DNA from: Polytrichum commune
Lineage: Eukaryota > Streptophyta > Polytrichopsida > Polytrichales > Polytrichaceae
NCBI GenBank assembly: GCA_950295325.1
Contig: OX485806.1
Location: 56,539,169-56,603,168 of the forward strand
Direction: 5' to 3'
DNA length: 64,000 nucleotides
Below the pieces are notes generated by a model that had not been told where the DNA came from, ran no database searches, and saw nothing but the letters and a program-made list of their open reading frames with translations. This document shows positions 33,923 through 46,045 of this stretch, in pieces. Every line of letters begins with the position of its first letter. Position 1 is the first letter of the stretch. The position numbers and the translations under genes are program-made.

Positions 33923-34170
33923 GACAACACTTGTACGTGTGCGTAGAGCGGGGAGCGAAGAGCTTAGAGCGGTGATGTGGAGAGCGGAGAGCGCAGAGCA
34001 TTGAGTGATTAAATTTAGCAAGCTTCTAAGACCAAATTTAGATTTTTAAAAAATAGTCTAGAATATGCTTCGAATATTTGACAATCTATTAAAATAATAA
34101 AAATAGTGACCTATTTCCGTGGAATGTATAGGTCCACATCTAATTCAAAAGGTCCTATATTTGAAAATGT
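33923..34170 (+). repeat. Left inverted end of the nested MULE
   Basis: It starts GGGGACAACACTTGTACGTG (from 33,920, with the G run shared with the target duplication), followed by GAGCGAAGAGC- and GAGAGCGGAGAGCG-type repeats and CCTATTTCCGTGGAAT near 34,111. All three blocks reappear reversed at the right end, with gaps between them. Confidence 0.65.
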
Positions 34171-34549
34171 CTCACTACATTTCGGACCCGGGAAGTGCTA
34201 CAATAAAATAGCATCAAAATAAAACGTATAAGTATATGATAAACATCAATGGTGATCCCAAGAAAGAACAAACAAAAATAAATATATCAAAGTTGGTATA
34301 ATTGAAGAATTATTAAAACCAAGGATGATTACAAGGAATAATCAATGAAACTGGATTTTCTGAGATTGGTATAAATGAAGAATGGGTCAATCAAAATACA
34401 AAGGAATCAAAATAATAAACTTTCTTCGTTGTTATTCATCATTTTTCTCTTTGTCTTATATAGGTTGGACTTTAGCAATTATCGTTTGTGGCCGAATAGA
34501 CTATAAATTGGACTCATATCCACCATGATTGTATATACACTTGTACACA

Positions 34550-35022
34550 ATGGGAGAAAAGAGAGACATGTTTGCTGGATTAGGGTGGGAGAAGGAAATT
34601 AGAAGTCTAGGATATCCCCATATTCCCGTTAATTCATCGCCGGAATTTGAGTCTAGACCTGGAAATCGAGCTAGTGATGACTACGATCTGACTCCATTTT
34701 CGCAGTCTACACAAGCATGGAGGTGGAGGGTGCAGGAGGAGCAGAAACAATATGAGAAAAAAAACAAAGGCATGAAGATGTGCCGGAGAAGGACGTTGAT
34801 TTGGATGAAGACAATTCAAAGGAAACGGACCAGGAGGTGAAGGTGGAAGGCGAATCTTCGAAGTCTCTTTCATTACGCCAAAGGATGAGAGCCTTGCCTC
34901 CGCATCGTCTTCCGCTGAAGGATCGAATTAGAGACAAAACAATATCTTATAGGGATTTGCTTCGACCGGGTCCACCTCCATCGGAATTATCCAAGAAGTA
35001 TGCAAATCGGAAATATAATTGA
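34550..35022 (+). pseudogene. Small accessory gene of the nested MULE, frameshifted
   Basis: A plus-strand frame begins MGEKRDMFAGLGWEKEIRSL and includes a glutamine-rich coiled-coil-like stretch. In the A-run near 34,758-34,766 the frame shifts. The other frame continues HEDVPEKDVDLDEDNSKETD and ends ...KTISYRDLLRPGPPPSELSK then KYANRKYN and a stop. The combined length is about 155-160 residues, acidic in the middle. I do not recognise a family. It lies divergently beside the end of the transposase gene. Confidence 0.45.
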
Positions 35023-35177
35023 TAGATATAGGAAGCATTGTTATACAAATTTTTGAAGTAAATAAAAATAATCATTGAGATTATACCTTTATTATATCAA
35101 TCAATTATTGGTTTAGGGTTGGTCCATAAATGGACACATATATCATAGCCTAATGTAGTGCTAGGCTGAGCGGAATT

Positions 35178-38100
35178 CTAGGAAGTAGGTTGTGTCAAAA
35201 GACCCCCTTCAAGGATGAGTTTGACTTCGTTGAAGCTAAATGTCGAGGCGTGAATGAACAAATTCACTTCCGGATCCAAATTGGAAACCTTGATGAAGAT
35301 GTAATACAAATGCTTATAATTCTGATAAGGATTGCGTTTGCGGCCGAACTTGGAAATCATATCCACGAAGTTCGCGCAATTGCACTCTGGATAAGAACTC
35401 ATTGTCACTTGGTATATGGGGGGTTGGGGTTCTGACTTGGACTGCAGTGTGATAATGCAGCCAAATCCCGGTTGAGGGATCATAATTAACTTCAAAACAG
35501 TACCATGCATAGCTTCAGCAGAGGCAACCATCTGCCTCTGCTTCGCAGAAGGTGCGCTGCTGGATCGCCGAACAACCTTGGACAATCTTGTCGGAGGGAT
35601 GAAGTCTGGAAATTCCGGAATACGGATTCCAGACATATCCAGTGGGGGAGCGGAGTTGGTGAAGAGTCGAGTCGGTGTGATGCGCTCCTTTGGTGGGAGT
35701 TGAAAACCTGCGTTCTCAAGGGCGAAGATCTCCGAACGGGTGAGGTTCGTACCAATCTTGACGGGCCAGATTGGGGGAATGGGAGGTTTCTCTTTACCAT
35801 CAGAGAACGGCATGACCCATTTCCGACGAGGGCCCTTTACGCAACGCTCTATGTCGTCGAGGCAGAAGACGAAGTCCGTGCACTTCATCGATTGGAGTTT
35901 GTAATGATGCCACATACCGGTGTAGGTAGGCGCAGGGACGCTCTTATTATTGGTGACGATTCTTGCAGAGCATTTCTTCTTCGTGCCCGCATGATTAGCC
36001 CAACAAGACTTCCCTGATGTATAGGGTATGCGGGCAATATGCCAAAGAGAGACATCTACTTTGGTTTCTTGCACTGCGGTGACACGATGGAAACCAAGTC
36101 CTGCAGGTGAAGGCACTTGAACCTCTTGTACAGACGGGGAACACTCCTCAATGATAGTAGGTAGGGTTTCTGGCTGAGATCGAGTGACTCGCTTACCAGG
36201 ACGAAGGCGTGAGAAGTTCACGGTATCGGGGCGGTGGGTCTCGCCATCATCACCAATTGGAGTATCAGGTCTTCGTTTCTGCGATCCAAACACCTCGGTG
36301 CCCTCAAGGTGTGGATCGCGAGTGCAAAAGTCTTCCCCACCGGGCATGTCGAGCAAGACCTTCTGCAACACTATGGGGTCACCAGTACGCTGAGCTCAAC
36401 GTTGAGCACCCCTGAGCTTGAGTTCCTCTTTGCTTGGACCATCTCCGCCAACTCCATTTTTAAGGAATGTGTAGTATGCAACAACTTGTAGGAAGGTGCG
36501 AATGTAGTCGTCCACCATAGCCACGTATAAATCTCCACCCTTGTTGCCCGAGGCCTGAAGCCACTTGTTGTGGACGGACTCCGCAAGATTGCACGACGGC
36601 ATCTCGGCCAACTGGTCTTGAGTCAGAATCTTTTCCTGATTGGGGAGTGCAGAGGGAGTATTAGAGGGAGCACATAGAGAGGAAACTAAATCCAGTAAAA
36701 GACAATTATGAATCATGAAGGGGATTTACGAGTTCCATGAAACCACCCCATTGAAGGTAGCGGAAGTGCCAGAAAGCAAGCCATAGCTGGAGGTGCTTGA
36801 GACCGTCCTCACTTGTACAATTCGATGATGCCCACCAAGCCTTGATAGCTAGGTACCTAGTCTCCGCCTCTGCCATAGAGGACGCATTGCGATATTGAAG
36901 GCAAAGGTGTCTATGTTGGTCTTGTAACTCATGCTTTATGTAGAATTTCGTATATTTCTCGAGCGACTGTTTCCAATGGAAGAAACAAGTGCGCTCACGG
37001 CCCTCCATAGGAACTTTGGGATCTCCTAAACCATACACAATGCGCACAGCGTTCCAATTGGCTTGCGCACTGTCCGCCATGAAGCCAATAAAGTTAGGAT
37101 GCGGGATACCGTGGCGGGCCATGACATGGTTGAGGTTCTGCCAGAAGAGCACTTGGGCATCCTTATCCTCCGATTGGAAATCACAACATGAAATGGTCAT
37201 GACCCGTTGATAAGTCCCATCGTAGACATGAGCGGCCATGGTGGTCCACCCTTTGACCCGCTTGACGTGATCGGACATAATCCAGGCGTTCTCAAGGTCC
37301 CCACCCGGTTGCATCCGACGAACCAAATCCACCCCGTTTCCAGGACCAACCTCGGACATCTTGAAGACGAACACCTTGTGGGCATCGTCACCTTGTCCTG
37401 GGAATTAGTTCCGTTGGACGTAGGCCCAATTGCGAACGCCTCGGAGCTTTGCGATGCCATCCATAACACCGAACCTCCGCAAAAATTTGAAAAAGGTAAC
37501 CTTAGATCGAAGGTTTGGGGAGTTCAACCCTCTACAGCTCTCAAACACAGGTTCGAGCTCTGTTAAGGAGAGGAGACGGTGTTTCTCACTATTTTCAGAA
37601 AGGAGGAACTCACCAACAATGTCATTGCTGGCTTCAAGGACGATCTTGCTGTACGTGGCCTGAGGCGTACGCTCAACGTGCTCCTCGAGAAGAGCATTGA
37701 TGCGCTTCCGACTGTCTCTGCAGTCCCCAACCTTCACTGGATGTTGATGGTTTCCGATATGAATGCAGGTTCTTTGGGAGAAATTCTTCCCATGGACGTA
37801 GAAAATCTTCGCCTCGCAAAATGCAATGCATTTGGGAGGCTGTTTGCAGATCCTGCACACAAGAGTAGATCCGGATGGCACAATGCCAGAGAGAGGGAAA
37901 GGCTGAGTAGTGAAACCATCAAATTCTGTGTCGTTGACATGAGAGATACGATGGGCGCGTTGAAGGAAATCACAACTAGTGTTTTGGCATTGGAGATGGC
38001 CAACACAGGTAGAGGAACGAAATACAAGGCCAGCGTCGTTTGTAATGTTGGTGGTCTGAGTCTTCGTCCAAACATGGCCATCATATTGCTTGTCCATGCC

Positions 38101-38832
38101 GTCCATGGACCTGGCCCTAGAAAGAGATGAAGAGACTTCTGGTGCAGGGAGGACAAATAACTGGGTACCATCGAAACGAGGGGGGAGATGATTAACCTCT
38201 TGGATTTTGATCTTATCGTAATTTATTTTCTTGAGGACGCTTTTACTACCGAGTATAGAACCTAGACGACGAAGACATTGAACAATAGGTGGAGGAGGTT
38301 TGGACGTAGACGGTACGGAAGGAGATAAAGGAACATAGCGAGAAGGTGAAGGCGTTACAAAGGAATCAGAGGGAAACAAAGGAGGGGAATCATGAACATC
38401 AGCCTTCCTCATAGATACATCTTCAGTCGAAGAATCAGACAAGTCTACAACGTTGTCTATGTCAGGCTCGGTCTTGACACTTACTACCAGAGGTGTGCTA
38501 AAGTCAGTAGTGGAGGATCGAAGAGGAGCATGGAGTTCTGTTGACACTCCCATCCGAGAATCTGGCCAGCCCCAAACCCTATACTTTCCTGCGCCAAGCT
38601 CCCACACTACATTGCCATTCTCAGTTACCTTGGAGGGCTCATGGAATGTATGAACGAGCAATCCAGTATCATTGAAGATCTCACGATCTACCCATATTGT
38701 ATTAACTTGAAGAGAGAACCTAATGCTAAGATGAAGCTCCCAGACAACAGCAATACCCTGTGCACCAATGGGGAAGAGAATAGGGACATCGTTGGCATTG
38801 GAACGAAGTTCGGCCATTGAGCTGGAAGCCAT
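35178..38832 (-). pseudogene. MULE transposase (MudrA-like), with premature stops
   Basis: Reading starts at the ATG at 38,832 (MASSSMAEL). Parts in order: a variable acidic N-terminus, a cysteine-containing region (CRICKQPPKCIAFCEAK), then the catalytic core with SDHVKRVKGWTTMAAHVYD (first D), FIGFMADSAQANWNAVRIV (second D) and a helix-rich stretch near EDGLKHLQLWLAFWHFRYLQW. A 94-nt intron (36,729-36,636) joins in phase. The C-terminus has a SWIM-type zinc finger (CNC...NYKHLYYIF) in which the third cysteine is tyrosine. In-frame stops: TAA at 37,405-37,407 and TGA at 36,394-36,396. The usual role is cut-and-paste movement of the element in the nucleus. The coding frame is otherwise continuous for about 1,170 codons. 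Confidence 0.8.
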
Positions 38833-39666
38833 GAAGGCAAAAAAACAGAAACGTAAATGCACAAAGATGCAAAGATTTATAAGGAAGAAGAATGGTGAAG
38901 ACAAACATTGTGATGTCACCATGTGCATCACCGAAGGAACAGAATTCGAGGAACTATTGTATATAAAAAAGGAGTAGGGGGAGGATGCCAAAAAGGGAAA
39001 ACAAGGGACGGCTGCTAAAAAGAGGGAAACCCTAACCCTCAAGCACTGGCAATATAAAGAACAATACAAGCAAAGGAACGAGTTATTATGTGAGTGCAAT
39101 GCCCTAATAGAAGAGGATAGGAGAGAGACGAGTATTAAGAAACCAGGACGCACACATGAAGGAACCAGGAAATAGTCAAGTCTCCACAGCCGATCCTGGA
39201 AGAAAGAGAAAGAAAAGAAAGGGAGGCACAAGTTTTAGCAATTCAAAACAGAGGAGATGGAGAGAACTGAGGAGGAAGGAGCAATCCTGTACACAGGGAA
39301 GTGAGCAATCAACAGATTTGAGCAAGACGGGCGGAGAGGCAGAGATAGGGACGTCTAGCAGGAACGAGGAACTGAAACGGATAGAGGAAGAACGGGAGAA
39401 GGGTGGATCACAAGAACAATCGATGGGAGAGAGCGAGCATCGAAGTGATTCGGATTCAAGCGAATCTGAGGAGGAGACAAAGGAGGACTCAATGGGCACA
39501 GTAAGTTTGGTTTAGCGTATTATGCACTAGGCTCAGATATACATTTAGGTAATTTACAATATGGCATTTGATATTGAGTTATGTAATGTGATTCTTCATG
39601 ACCAACATGTTGAATGTTGAAAGCTCTCTTTTGTTAAAGTTGTTTAGATGGAGATATACAACCGAA

Positions 39667-39686
39667 CCCTCTCGGAAACGAGAGGG
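39667..39686 (+). repeat. Single hairpin in opposite orientation to the array
   Basis: CCCTCTCG-GAAA-CGAGAGGG is the reverse complement of the TTTC-loop form in the array at 40,512-42,841. On the plus strand it would fold as an 8-bp stem with a GAAA tetraloop. Confidence 0.7.
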
Positions 39687-40511
39687 TCAACAATTATGCA
39701 CCACGAATAGGGTATTGGCTAAGCACGAAGTTGTGCGGGGCCGCCACCTCCCAAACATGGCCCATAGCAACTAGGCTTTCGGCCCATTATATTTTGGGGC
39801 AAGGTACCTAGGAAATAGAAGAGTTCGAAAATAGATGGAGGTAGTCCACCCTAGCCGACACCAAGGAACCATTGCGGCTAACATAGTTTGTCGTTCGGAG
39901 AGAGAAGAGAGGAGGAAACCCTTGCCGACAACCTTGCGGTGTAGTGTCGAATGTGGAAGGAGCATCCACAATCCCATAGTTCGGAGAAGTTCGGCATAGA
40001 CAGGTTTGATGTTTAAACCTGTATTTTGTTTAAATAAGTGGCCATGTTTGCGGTTTCAGATTTGTAGTTCATAAGCAAGGTTCAGATTATGAGCCTAAAA
40101 AGTGGCCATGTTTGCGGTTTCAGATTTGTAGTTGATGAGCAAGGTTCAGATTATGAGCCTAATAAGTGGCCAAGTTAGAGGTTTTCGATTTGTAGTTGAT
40201 AAGCAAGGTTCAGATTATGAGCCTAATAAGTGGCCTTGTTAGAGGTTTCAGCTTTGTATTTGATAAGCAAGGTTTTGATTATGAGCCTAATAAGTGGCCA
40301 TGTTAGTGGTTTCAAATTTGTAGTTAATGAGCTAGGTTTAGATTTTGAGCCTAATATGTGGCCATGTTTGAGGGTTCAGATGTCTAGTTGATAAGCTAGG
40401 TTCAGATCTTGAGCCTAATATGTGGCCATTTTACAGGGTTCAGTATGTAATCTAATTCCATATTTTCAGTATAGTTTTGAGGTCCACTAAATATTTGGAC
40501 AGGGGGGGGGA

Positions 40512-42841
40512 CCCTCTCGATTCCGAGAGGGTGGGGATAGTGGGGTTTTAGTGGGCCATGTGTAAGGTTTCAGCTTTGTATTTCATAAGCAAGGTTTTGA
40601 TTATGAGCCTAATAAGTGGCCATGTTAGTGGTTTCAGATTTGTAGTTAATGAGCTAGGTTCAGATTTTGAGCCTAATATGTGGCCATTTTAGAGGGTTCA
40701 GATTTCTAGTGTGTAACCTAATTCCAGATTTTCAGTCTAGTTTTGAGGTCCACTTAATATTTGGACAGGGGTGGGGACCCTCTCGATTCCGAGAGGGTGG
40801 GGATAGTGGGGTCTTAGTGGGCCATGTGTAAGGTTTCATCTTTGTATTTGATAAGCTAGGTTTTGATTATGAGCCTAATATGTGGCCATGTTAGAGGGTT
40901 CAGATTTCTAGTATGTAAGCTAATTCCAAATTTTCAGTCTAATTTTGAGGTCAAAAAAATATTTGGACAGGGGGGGGGGCCTCTCGTTTCCGAGAGGGTG
41001 GGGTAAGTGAGGTTTTAGTGGGCCATGTTAAGGTATCATATTTGTAGTTAATGAGCTAGGTTCTGATTATTAGCCTAATATGTGGCCATGTTACAGGGTT
41101 CAGATTTCTAGTATGTAAGCTAATTCCAGATTTTCAGTCTAATTTTGAGGTCCACTAAATATTTGGACAAGGGGGAAGGGCCTCTCGTTTCCGAGAGGGT
41201 GGGGTAAGTGGTGTTTTAGTGGGCCATGTCAATGTATGAGATTATTAGCCTAATATGTGGCCATGTTAGAGGGTTCAGATTTCTAGTATGTAAGCTAATT
41301 CCAGATTTTCAGTCTAATTTGAGGTCAAAAAAATAGTTGGACAGGGGGGGGGGCCTCTCGTTTCCGAGAGGGTGGGGTGAGTGGGTTTTTAATGGGCCAT
41401 GTTAAGGTATCAGATTTGTAGTTAATGAGCTAGGTTCAGATTATTAGCCTAATATGTGGCCATGTTAGAGAGTTCAGATTTCTAGTGTGTAAGCTAATTC
41501 CAGATTTTAAGTCTAGTTTTGAGGTCCACTAAATATTTGGACAAGGGGGAAGGGCCTCTCGTTTCCGAGAGGGTGGGGTAAGTGGGGTTTTAGTGGGCCA
41601 TGTCAATGTATCTGATTTGTAGTTAATGAGTTAGGTTTAGATTATTAGCCTAATATGTGGCCATGTTAGAGGGTTCAAATTTCTAGTATGTAACCTAATT
41701 CCAGATTTTAAGTCTAATTTTGAGGTCCACTAAATATTTGGACAAGGGGGAACGGGCTCTCGTTTCCGAGAGGGTGGGGTAAGTGGGGTTTTAGTGGGCC
41801 ATGCCAATGTATCAGATTTGTAGTTAATGAACTAGGTTCAGATTATTAGCCTAATATGTGGCCATGTTAGAGGTTTCAGATTTCTAGTGTGTAAGCTAAT
41901 TCCAGATTTTCAGTCTAGTTTTGAGGTCCACTAAATATTTGGACAGGGGGGGGGACCCTCTTGATTCCGAGAGGGTGGGGATAGTGGGGTCTTAGTGGGC
42001 CATGTGTAAGGTTTCATCTTTGTATTTGATAACCTAGGTTTTGATTATGAGCCTAATATGTGGCCATGTTAGAGGGTTCAGATTTCTAGTATGTAAGCTA
42101 ATTCCAGATTTTCAGTCTAATTTTGAGGTCAAAAAAAATTTGGACAAGGGGGGGGGGCCTCTCGTTTCCGAGAGGGTGGGGCAAGTGGGGTTTTAGTGGG
42201 CCATGGTAAGGTATCATATTGTACTTAATGAGCTAGGTTCAGATTTTGAGCCTAATATGTGGCCGTGTTAGAGGGTTCAGATTTCTAGTGTGTAAGCGAA
42301 TTCCAGATTTTAAGTCTAGTTTTGAGGTCCACTAAATATTTGGACAGGGGGGGGACACTCTCGATTCCGAGAGGGTGGGGATGGTGGGGTTTTAGTGGGC
42401 CATGTGTAAGGTTTCATCTTTGTATTTGATAAGCTAGGTTTTGATTATGAGCCTAATATGTGGCCATATTAGTGGTTTCAAATTTGTAGTTAATGAGCTA
42501 GGTTCAGATTTTGAGCCTAATATGTGGCCATTTTAGAGGGTTCAGATTTCTAGTGTGTAACCTAATTCCAGATTTTCAGTCTAGTTTTGAGGTCCACTAA
42601 ATATTTGGACAAGGGGGGGGGGCTTCTCGTTTCCGAGAAGGTGGGGCAAGTGGGGTTTTAGTGGGCCATGTTAAGGTATCAGATTTGTAGTTAATGAGCT
42701 AGGTTCAGATTTTGAGCCTAATATGTGGCCATGTTAGAGGGTTCAGATTTCTAGTATGTAAGCTTATTCCATATTCTCAATCTAATTTTGAGGTCCACTA
42801 AATATTTGGACAGGGGGGGGACCCTTTCGATTCCGAGAGGG
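40512..42841 (+). repeat. Twelve-copy hairpin repeat in intron 1 of gene B
   Basis: Stem CCCTCTCG/CGAGAGGG with loop ATTC or TTTC begins near 40,512, 40,778, 40,980, 41,181, 41,354, 41,555, 41,756, 41,956, 42,158, 42,356, 42,623 and 42,822. The copy at 42,623 has CTTCTCG paired with CGAGAAG, a change in both arms. Copies at 41,956 (CTCTTG) and 42,822 (CCTTTCG) keep pairing in RNA through G-U. Copies at 41,756 and 42,356 have one broken pair. A G-run of 7-10 precedes most copies. Confidence 0.8.
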
Positions 42842-45839
42842 TGGGGATAGTGGGGTTTTAATGGCCATGTGTAAGGTTTCAACTTTCTATTTGATAAGCA
42901 AGGTTTTGATTATGAGCCTAATAAGTGGCCATGTTAGTGGTTTCAGATTTGTTGTTGATAAGCAAGGTTCGGATTATGAGCCTAATAAGTGGCCATGTTT
43001 GAGGTTTCAGATTTGTAGTTGATAAGCTAAATTCAGATTTTTAGCCTAATAAGTGGCCAGGTTAAGGTTTCAGATTTCTAGTTAATAAGCTAAGTTCAGA
43101 TTTCTAATGTCTTAAGGGGCCATGTTAGAGGTCTATGTTGTCAAAATTGAATTTTGTTTTTGATATATGGTTTAAGTTAGAGTGGAGTATGTTATCAAAT
43201 ACCATCCCCTTACTATTTTCTTTGTTGTTATAGTTGGAGAAGGGGGTTGAGGGTGAGATAGCTTCATTTGAAAATGAGTGTTCCGTTGAAATCGATTGGA
43301 GTTCTACGGAGGATATTTATCAACCGGCCAATTATGTTGAGCATTGGAGGCTGAATCTTTGGGACAAGGCATTTCTGGTTTATTTTGACGACAAGGGAGA
43401 TTTGAAATTTATCAAAGGCCTTGATCTCATGGATTTTAAGGAAGGCCCCATAGAAATCAAACGCGTCGCTTACTGGTAATATTTTGAGTTTTCTTTTAGT
43501 TCATATAGTTTTTGTTTATGATGTTCTTCATTTTACAGGTTCATCCACCGTGAGCTCGTTGTGAAGAATGTTTTGCCTTCTTCATGCTTGCCAACCTTCC
43601 TTGTAGATTGGATGGATGTCAACTCCGATCTTTGTGTGTATATGCCCGTGCAAGTTTCCAAGTTTTCGGAGTCTCACTTGCAGGCTGGGGGATGGTACTT
43701 GGATTGTTCTGGAGGATTTGTGCCTGAGGTAGAGAAGCCTCTTTTTTCCAGCCTTGTGAGTAGTGCTCCCGAGGTGACCTTTGTCCCCTTTGAGGAGCCT
43801 GACATTGTTGAGCTTCCTCCTCCACCGCCCAAGGCACCAAAGGGAAAGGGAAGAGCTAGGAATACCGGCACTTTGCTCCATCAGTTGCTCCATCAGCTGC
43901 CCCCTCTATCACTCCCTCCGCATCTCGTCCACAAACTATTGCTACTCCTTCACACAGTGGCACTTCTCTACTCTCCTTGCCTCGCAAGAGGAAGGCCGCC
44001 CTCTTGGATACGAGTGCCACCTCTTCGGATTCCCCTACCACGCTTGCCCTCATCGAAAATGTGGACATGGTACAACTCATGCTCGATTCCGACCTTGCAG
44101 GAGGTCCCCTCCCGGCATATACGCGCATCCAAGAGTACATTGCCAAGGTTTGTATGTTTTCTTTTGGCATTCATCAGACTCCTTTCCGTTTGGTTTGCTT
44201 TTGTTTTTCCTTCTTCATTTTTTTTCATGAATTTTTCATTGCAGGCCGGGGAAGGTCGCACCCGTGTGAACACCTCCTCTACATTTCACAAGGGCCTCGA
44301 TTTACTCTTCGCAGACATTCCCGAAAATTTGCCGGTGCCCAACATCTCCACGGATGTTCCTGAATGGAACAAGCTCCATGATTCTTACTATGAGTGTTTT
44401 TTTGCATTTGCAAAATCTAACTTCTATGATCATGGCGTCCTTGTCCTTGTCCATTGTGCGAGTGCAAGTGTTTCTAGGATGGTTTTCGATTGGGCACACA
44501 CTTACGACTTCTACGTCGCCGAAGATTGGTTCGGAATGGCTGATTTGGACCTCCAATCTCCGGTGGACCCCTCTGGAGTGGTAAACAACTATCCATCTCC
44601 TAGTCCATTTTTGTTTTGTTTTTCATTTTACTTATTCCGATTCTTATGAAATCGTTGTCATTTTTTCAGACTCGCAAATTCAATATCAAGGTTATTGTTT
44701 GTGCTAACTCCGTTCTGAAAGTGCGACCGGAGGCCGCCTATGAGTATGGTTACTACCTCCAGCGAGATGGATGGTTGAATGCTTTCACCAATGAGAAGAG
44801 CCAGACAATGCGCAGTGATGGGATACCCTGGAGAGGTGCTCGCGAAAAGCATGAAGTTTTTTTTTCTATCATTTTTGCTACTCTCACCAATTATAATGAT
44901 GTTATTATGGACTAGCAATATGGTGTAGGTGGTTCGATTACAACGTGTCACTCCATTGAGCGGCATATTGTGGCCCTTGAGTGTGACCCAGTGATTTTTA
45001 ATGCGATACTACTCCCCATGCGTGAAAACCAACCTTCGCGACCTCCCCGCTCAAATGCCACACCGTCCACCTCTATGTTTGATCCTCCTAAGAAGATGAC
45101 CAAACGCGCATTCGGTTTTTTTTGTGCGTAAGTTTTATTTCTATGTTTTCTCATATTTACGTTCTTGTCATTTTCCCATCTTTGTGTGTCATGTTGTTTC
45201 TAATCTTATTGCTTATTGGTTCAGAGCGCCAAGGGAGAACGCATGTATGAGTTCGAGTCCTTCCAAGACGTTCGAGCTCCCAACCTATGCTGCTAGTCTT
45301 GCCAATCTTTTAGCGGAAGCTCCGTCTCCACCTCCTAGTCGCATCCGACCTTTCAACAAACTAATAGAGGATTTTCTAGACATAGAGGCCGAGGAGGGTA
45401 AGGATAGTGATAGACATGGTAGTCCTAGTTCTTGACTACGCCTCGGACCTCTATTTTGTTTGTATTGATTTTACTTTATAAGTTTATTTCTTCAATTTTT
45501 ATGTGGCTATTGAAAACCTCATTCAATCCCTTATTGAAGTTGGTTGGTGTTTGATTTCAATTCTCTAGATAGGTTGGGTAGACGGGTTGAGTATACTTTG
45601 AAGGTTGTCTACTTTAGTTGTACTTGAGAGATGCTAAGGTTGTGAGTGACTTTGAATGGTTTGAATGTTTGTGTTGAACTTTAACTCTTAGCCACATTCC
45701 ATACCGCTTGAATGTTTGTGTTAAGGCTTAACTCATATGTTCAATTGATGACGTAAGCCCTAATTTAATATAAATGTATTCGAAACCTAGACTATAAGAT
45801 GTTTGATAACAAACACTATCTTCCACGCCTATAGGTTTG

Positions 45840-46045
45840 GTTGGTTCACTGAACAAGGTTCGGTTATTATTTACACGGGAATGGGGTGGTTTTTTCGACA
45901 AATTGAAGACAAACTATCACTAAATTCCATGGAAATAGGCACGACTTCCCCTAAAATATTCCAACAAATTTGAAAATCTCCGCTCTCCAATCTCTGCTCT
46001 TCGCTCTCCGCTCTCCGAGCTATGCTCACATACTTGAGTTTCCCC
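45840..46045 (-). repeat. Right inverted end of the nested MULE
   Basis: Read on the minus strand from 46,045 it gives GGGGAAACTCAAGTATGTGA, then GCATAGCTCGGAGAGCGG, GAGAGCGAAGAGC and, further in, CCTATTTCCATGGAAT. These match the left end block by block with indels. The plus-strand appearance is CTCTCCGCTCTCC-type repeats. Confidence 0.65.

Larger units (their letters stand above)
39501..43233 (+). repeat. Intron 1 of gene B, filled with tandem minisatellite
   Basis: From about 39,990 to 43,100 a 60-65-bp phrase (GTAGTTGATAAGCAAGGTTC, GATTATGAGCCTAATAAG, TGGCCATGTTAGAGGTTTCA) repeats, mixed with a higher-order unit of about 200-290 bp that also contains TCCACTAAATATTTGGACA, a G run and a hairpin. 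The intron starts with GTAAGT and ends in TTGTTGTTATAG. At 3.7 kb it is by far the longest intron of the gene. Confidence 0.85.
39156..45435 (+). pseudogene. Gene B: permuted DNA amino-methyltransferase-like gene on the nested MULE
   Basis: Six exons with in-phase GT-AG junctions: 39,156-39,500, 43,234-43,475, 43,539-44,147, 44,245-44,580, 44,670-45,127, 45,225-45,435 (about 733 codons). The N-terminus is highly charged. Exon 4 has GLDLLFADIPENLPV, resembling motif IV (DPPF/Y) of N4-cytosine/N6-adenine methyltransferases, then DHGVLVLVHCAS. Exon 5 has NDVIMDxQYGVGGSI followed by ERHIVALECDPVIFNAIL, a good motif I and the acidic residue after strand 2. Motif IV before motif I is the permuted order of the beta-type enzymes. 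The likely reaction is AdoMet-dependent methylation of an exocyclic amino group in DNA. DIPE instead of DPPF/Y may mean lost or altered activity. A frameshift in exon 3 (near 43,860) and a TAG at 44,913-44,915 disable this copy. Confidence 0.6.
33923..46045. mobile_element. Nested 12.1-kb Mutator-like element carrying a methyltransferase-like gene
   Basis: The element interrupts the 63-bp palindrome array exactly. TGTGTTAGGG lies at 33,913-33,922 and again at 46,046-46,055, and the array continues in the same orientation and phase on the right. This 10-bp direct repeat is the target duplication (9-10 bp is usual for MULEs; G-run ambiguity allows 7-10). The ends are imperfect inverted repeats. 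Cargo: a small plus-strand gene, a decayed MULE transposase (minus) and the six-exon gene B (plus). It is younger than the giant element because it sits inside it. Confidence 0.85.

Noticed and set aside
38833-39231. N-terminal extension of the MULE transposase frame
   Set aside because: The extension is hydrophobic and low in complexity with no conservation signal; the ATG at 38,832 gives a typical start and the region overlaps the promoter side of gene B.
44860-44932. An intron in gene B between KHE and GGSI
   Set aside because: Reading straight through gives VFFSIIFATLTNYNDVIMD-stop-QYGVGGSI, which completes methyltransferase motif I; a single TAG is a better explanation than an intron.
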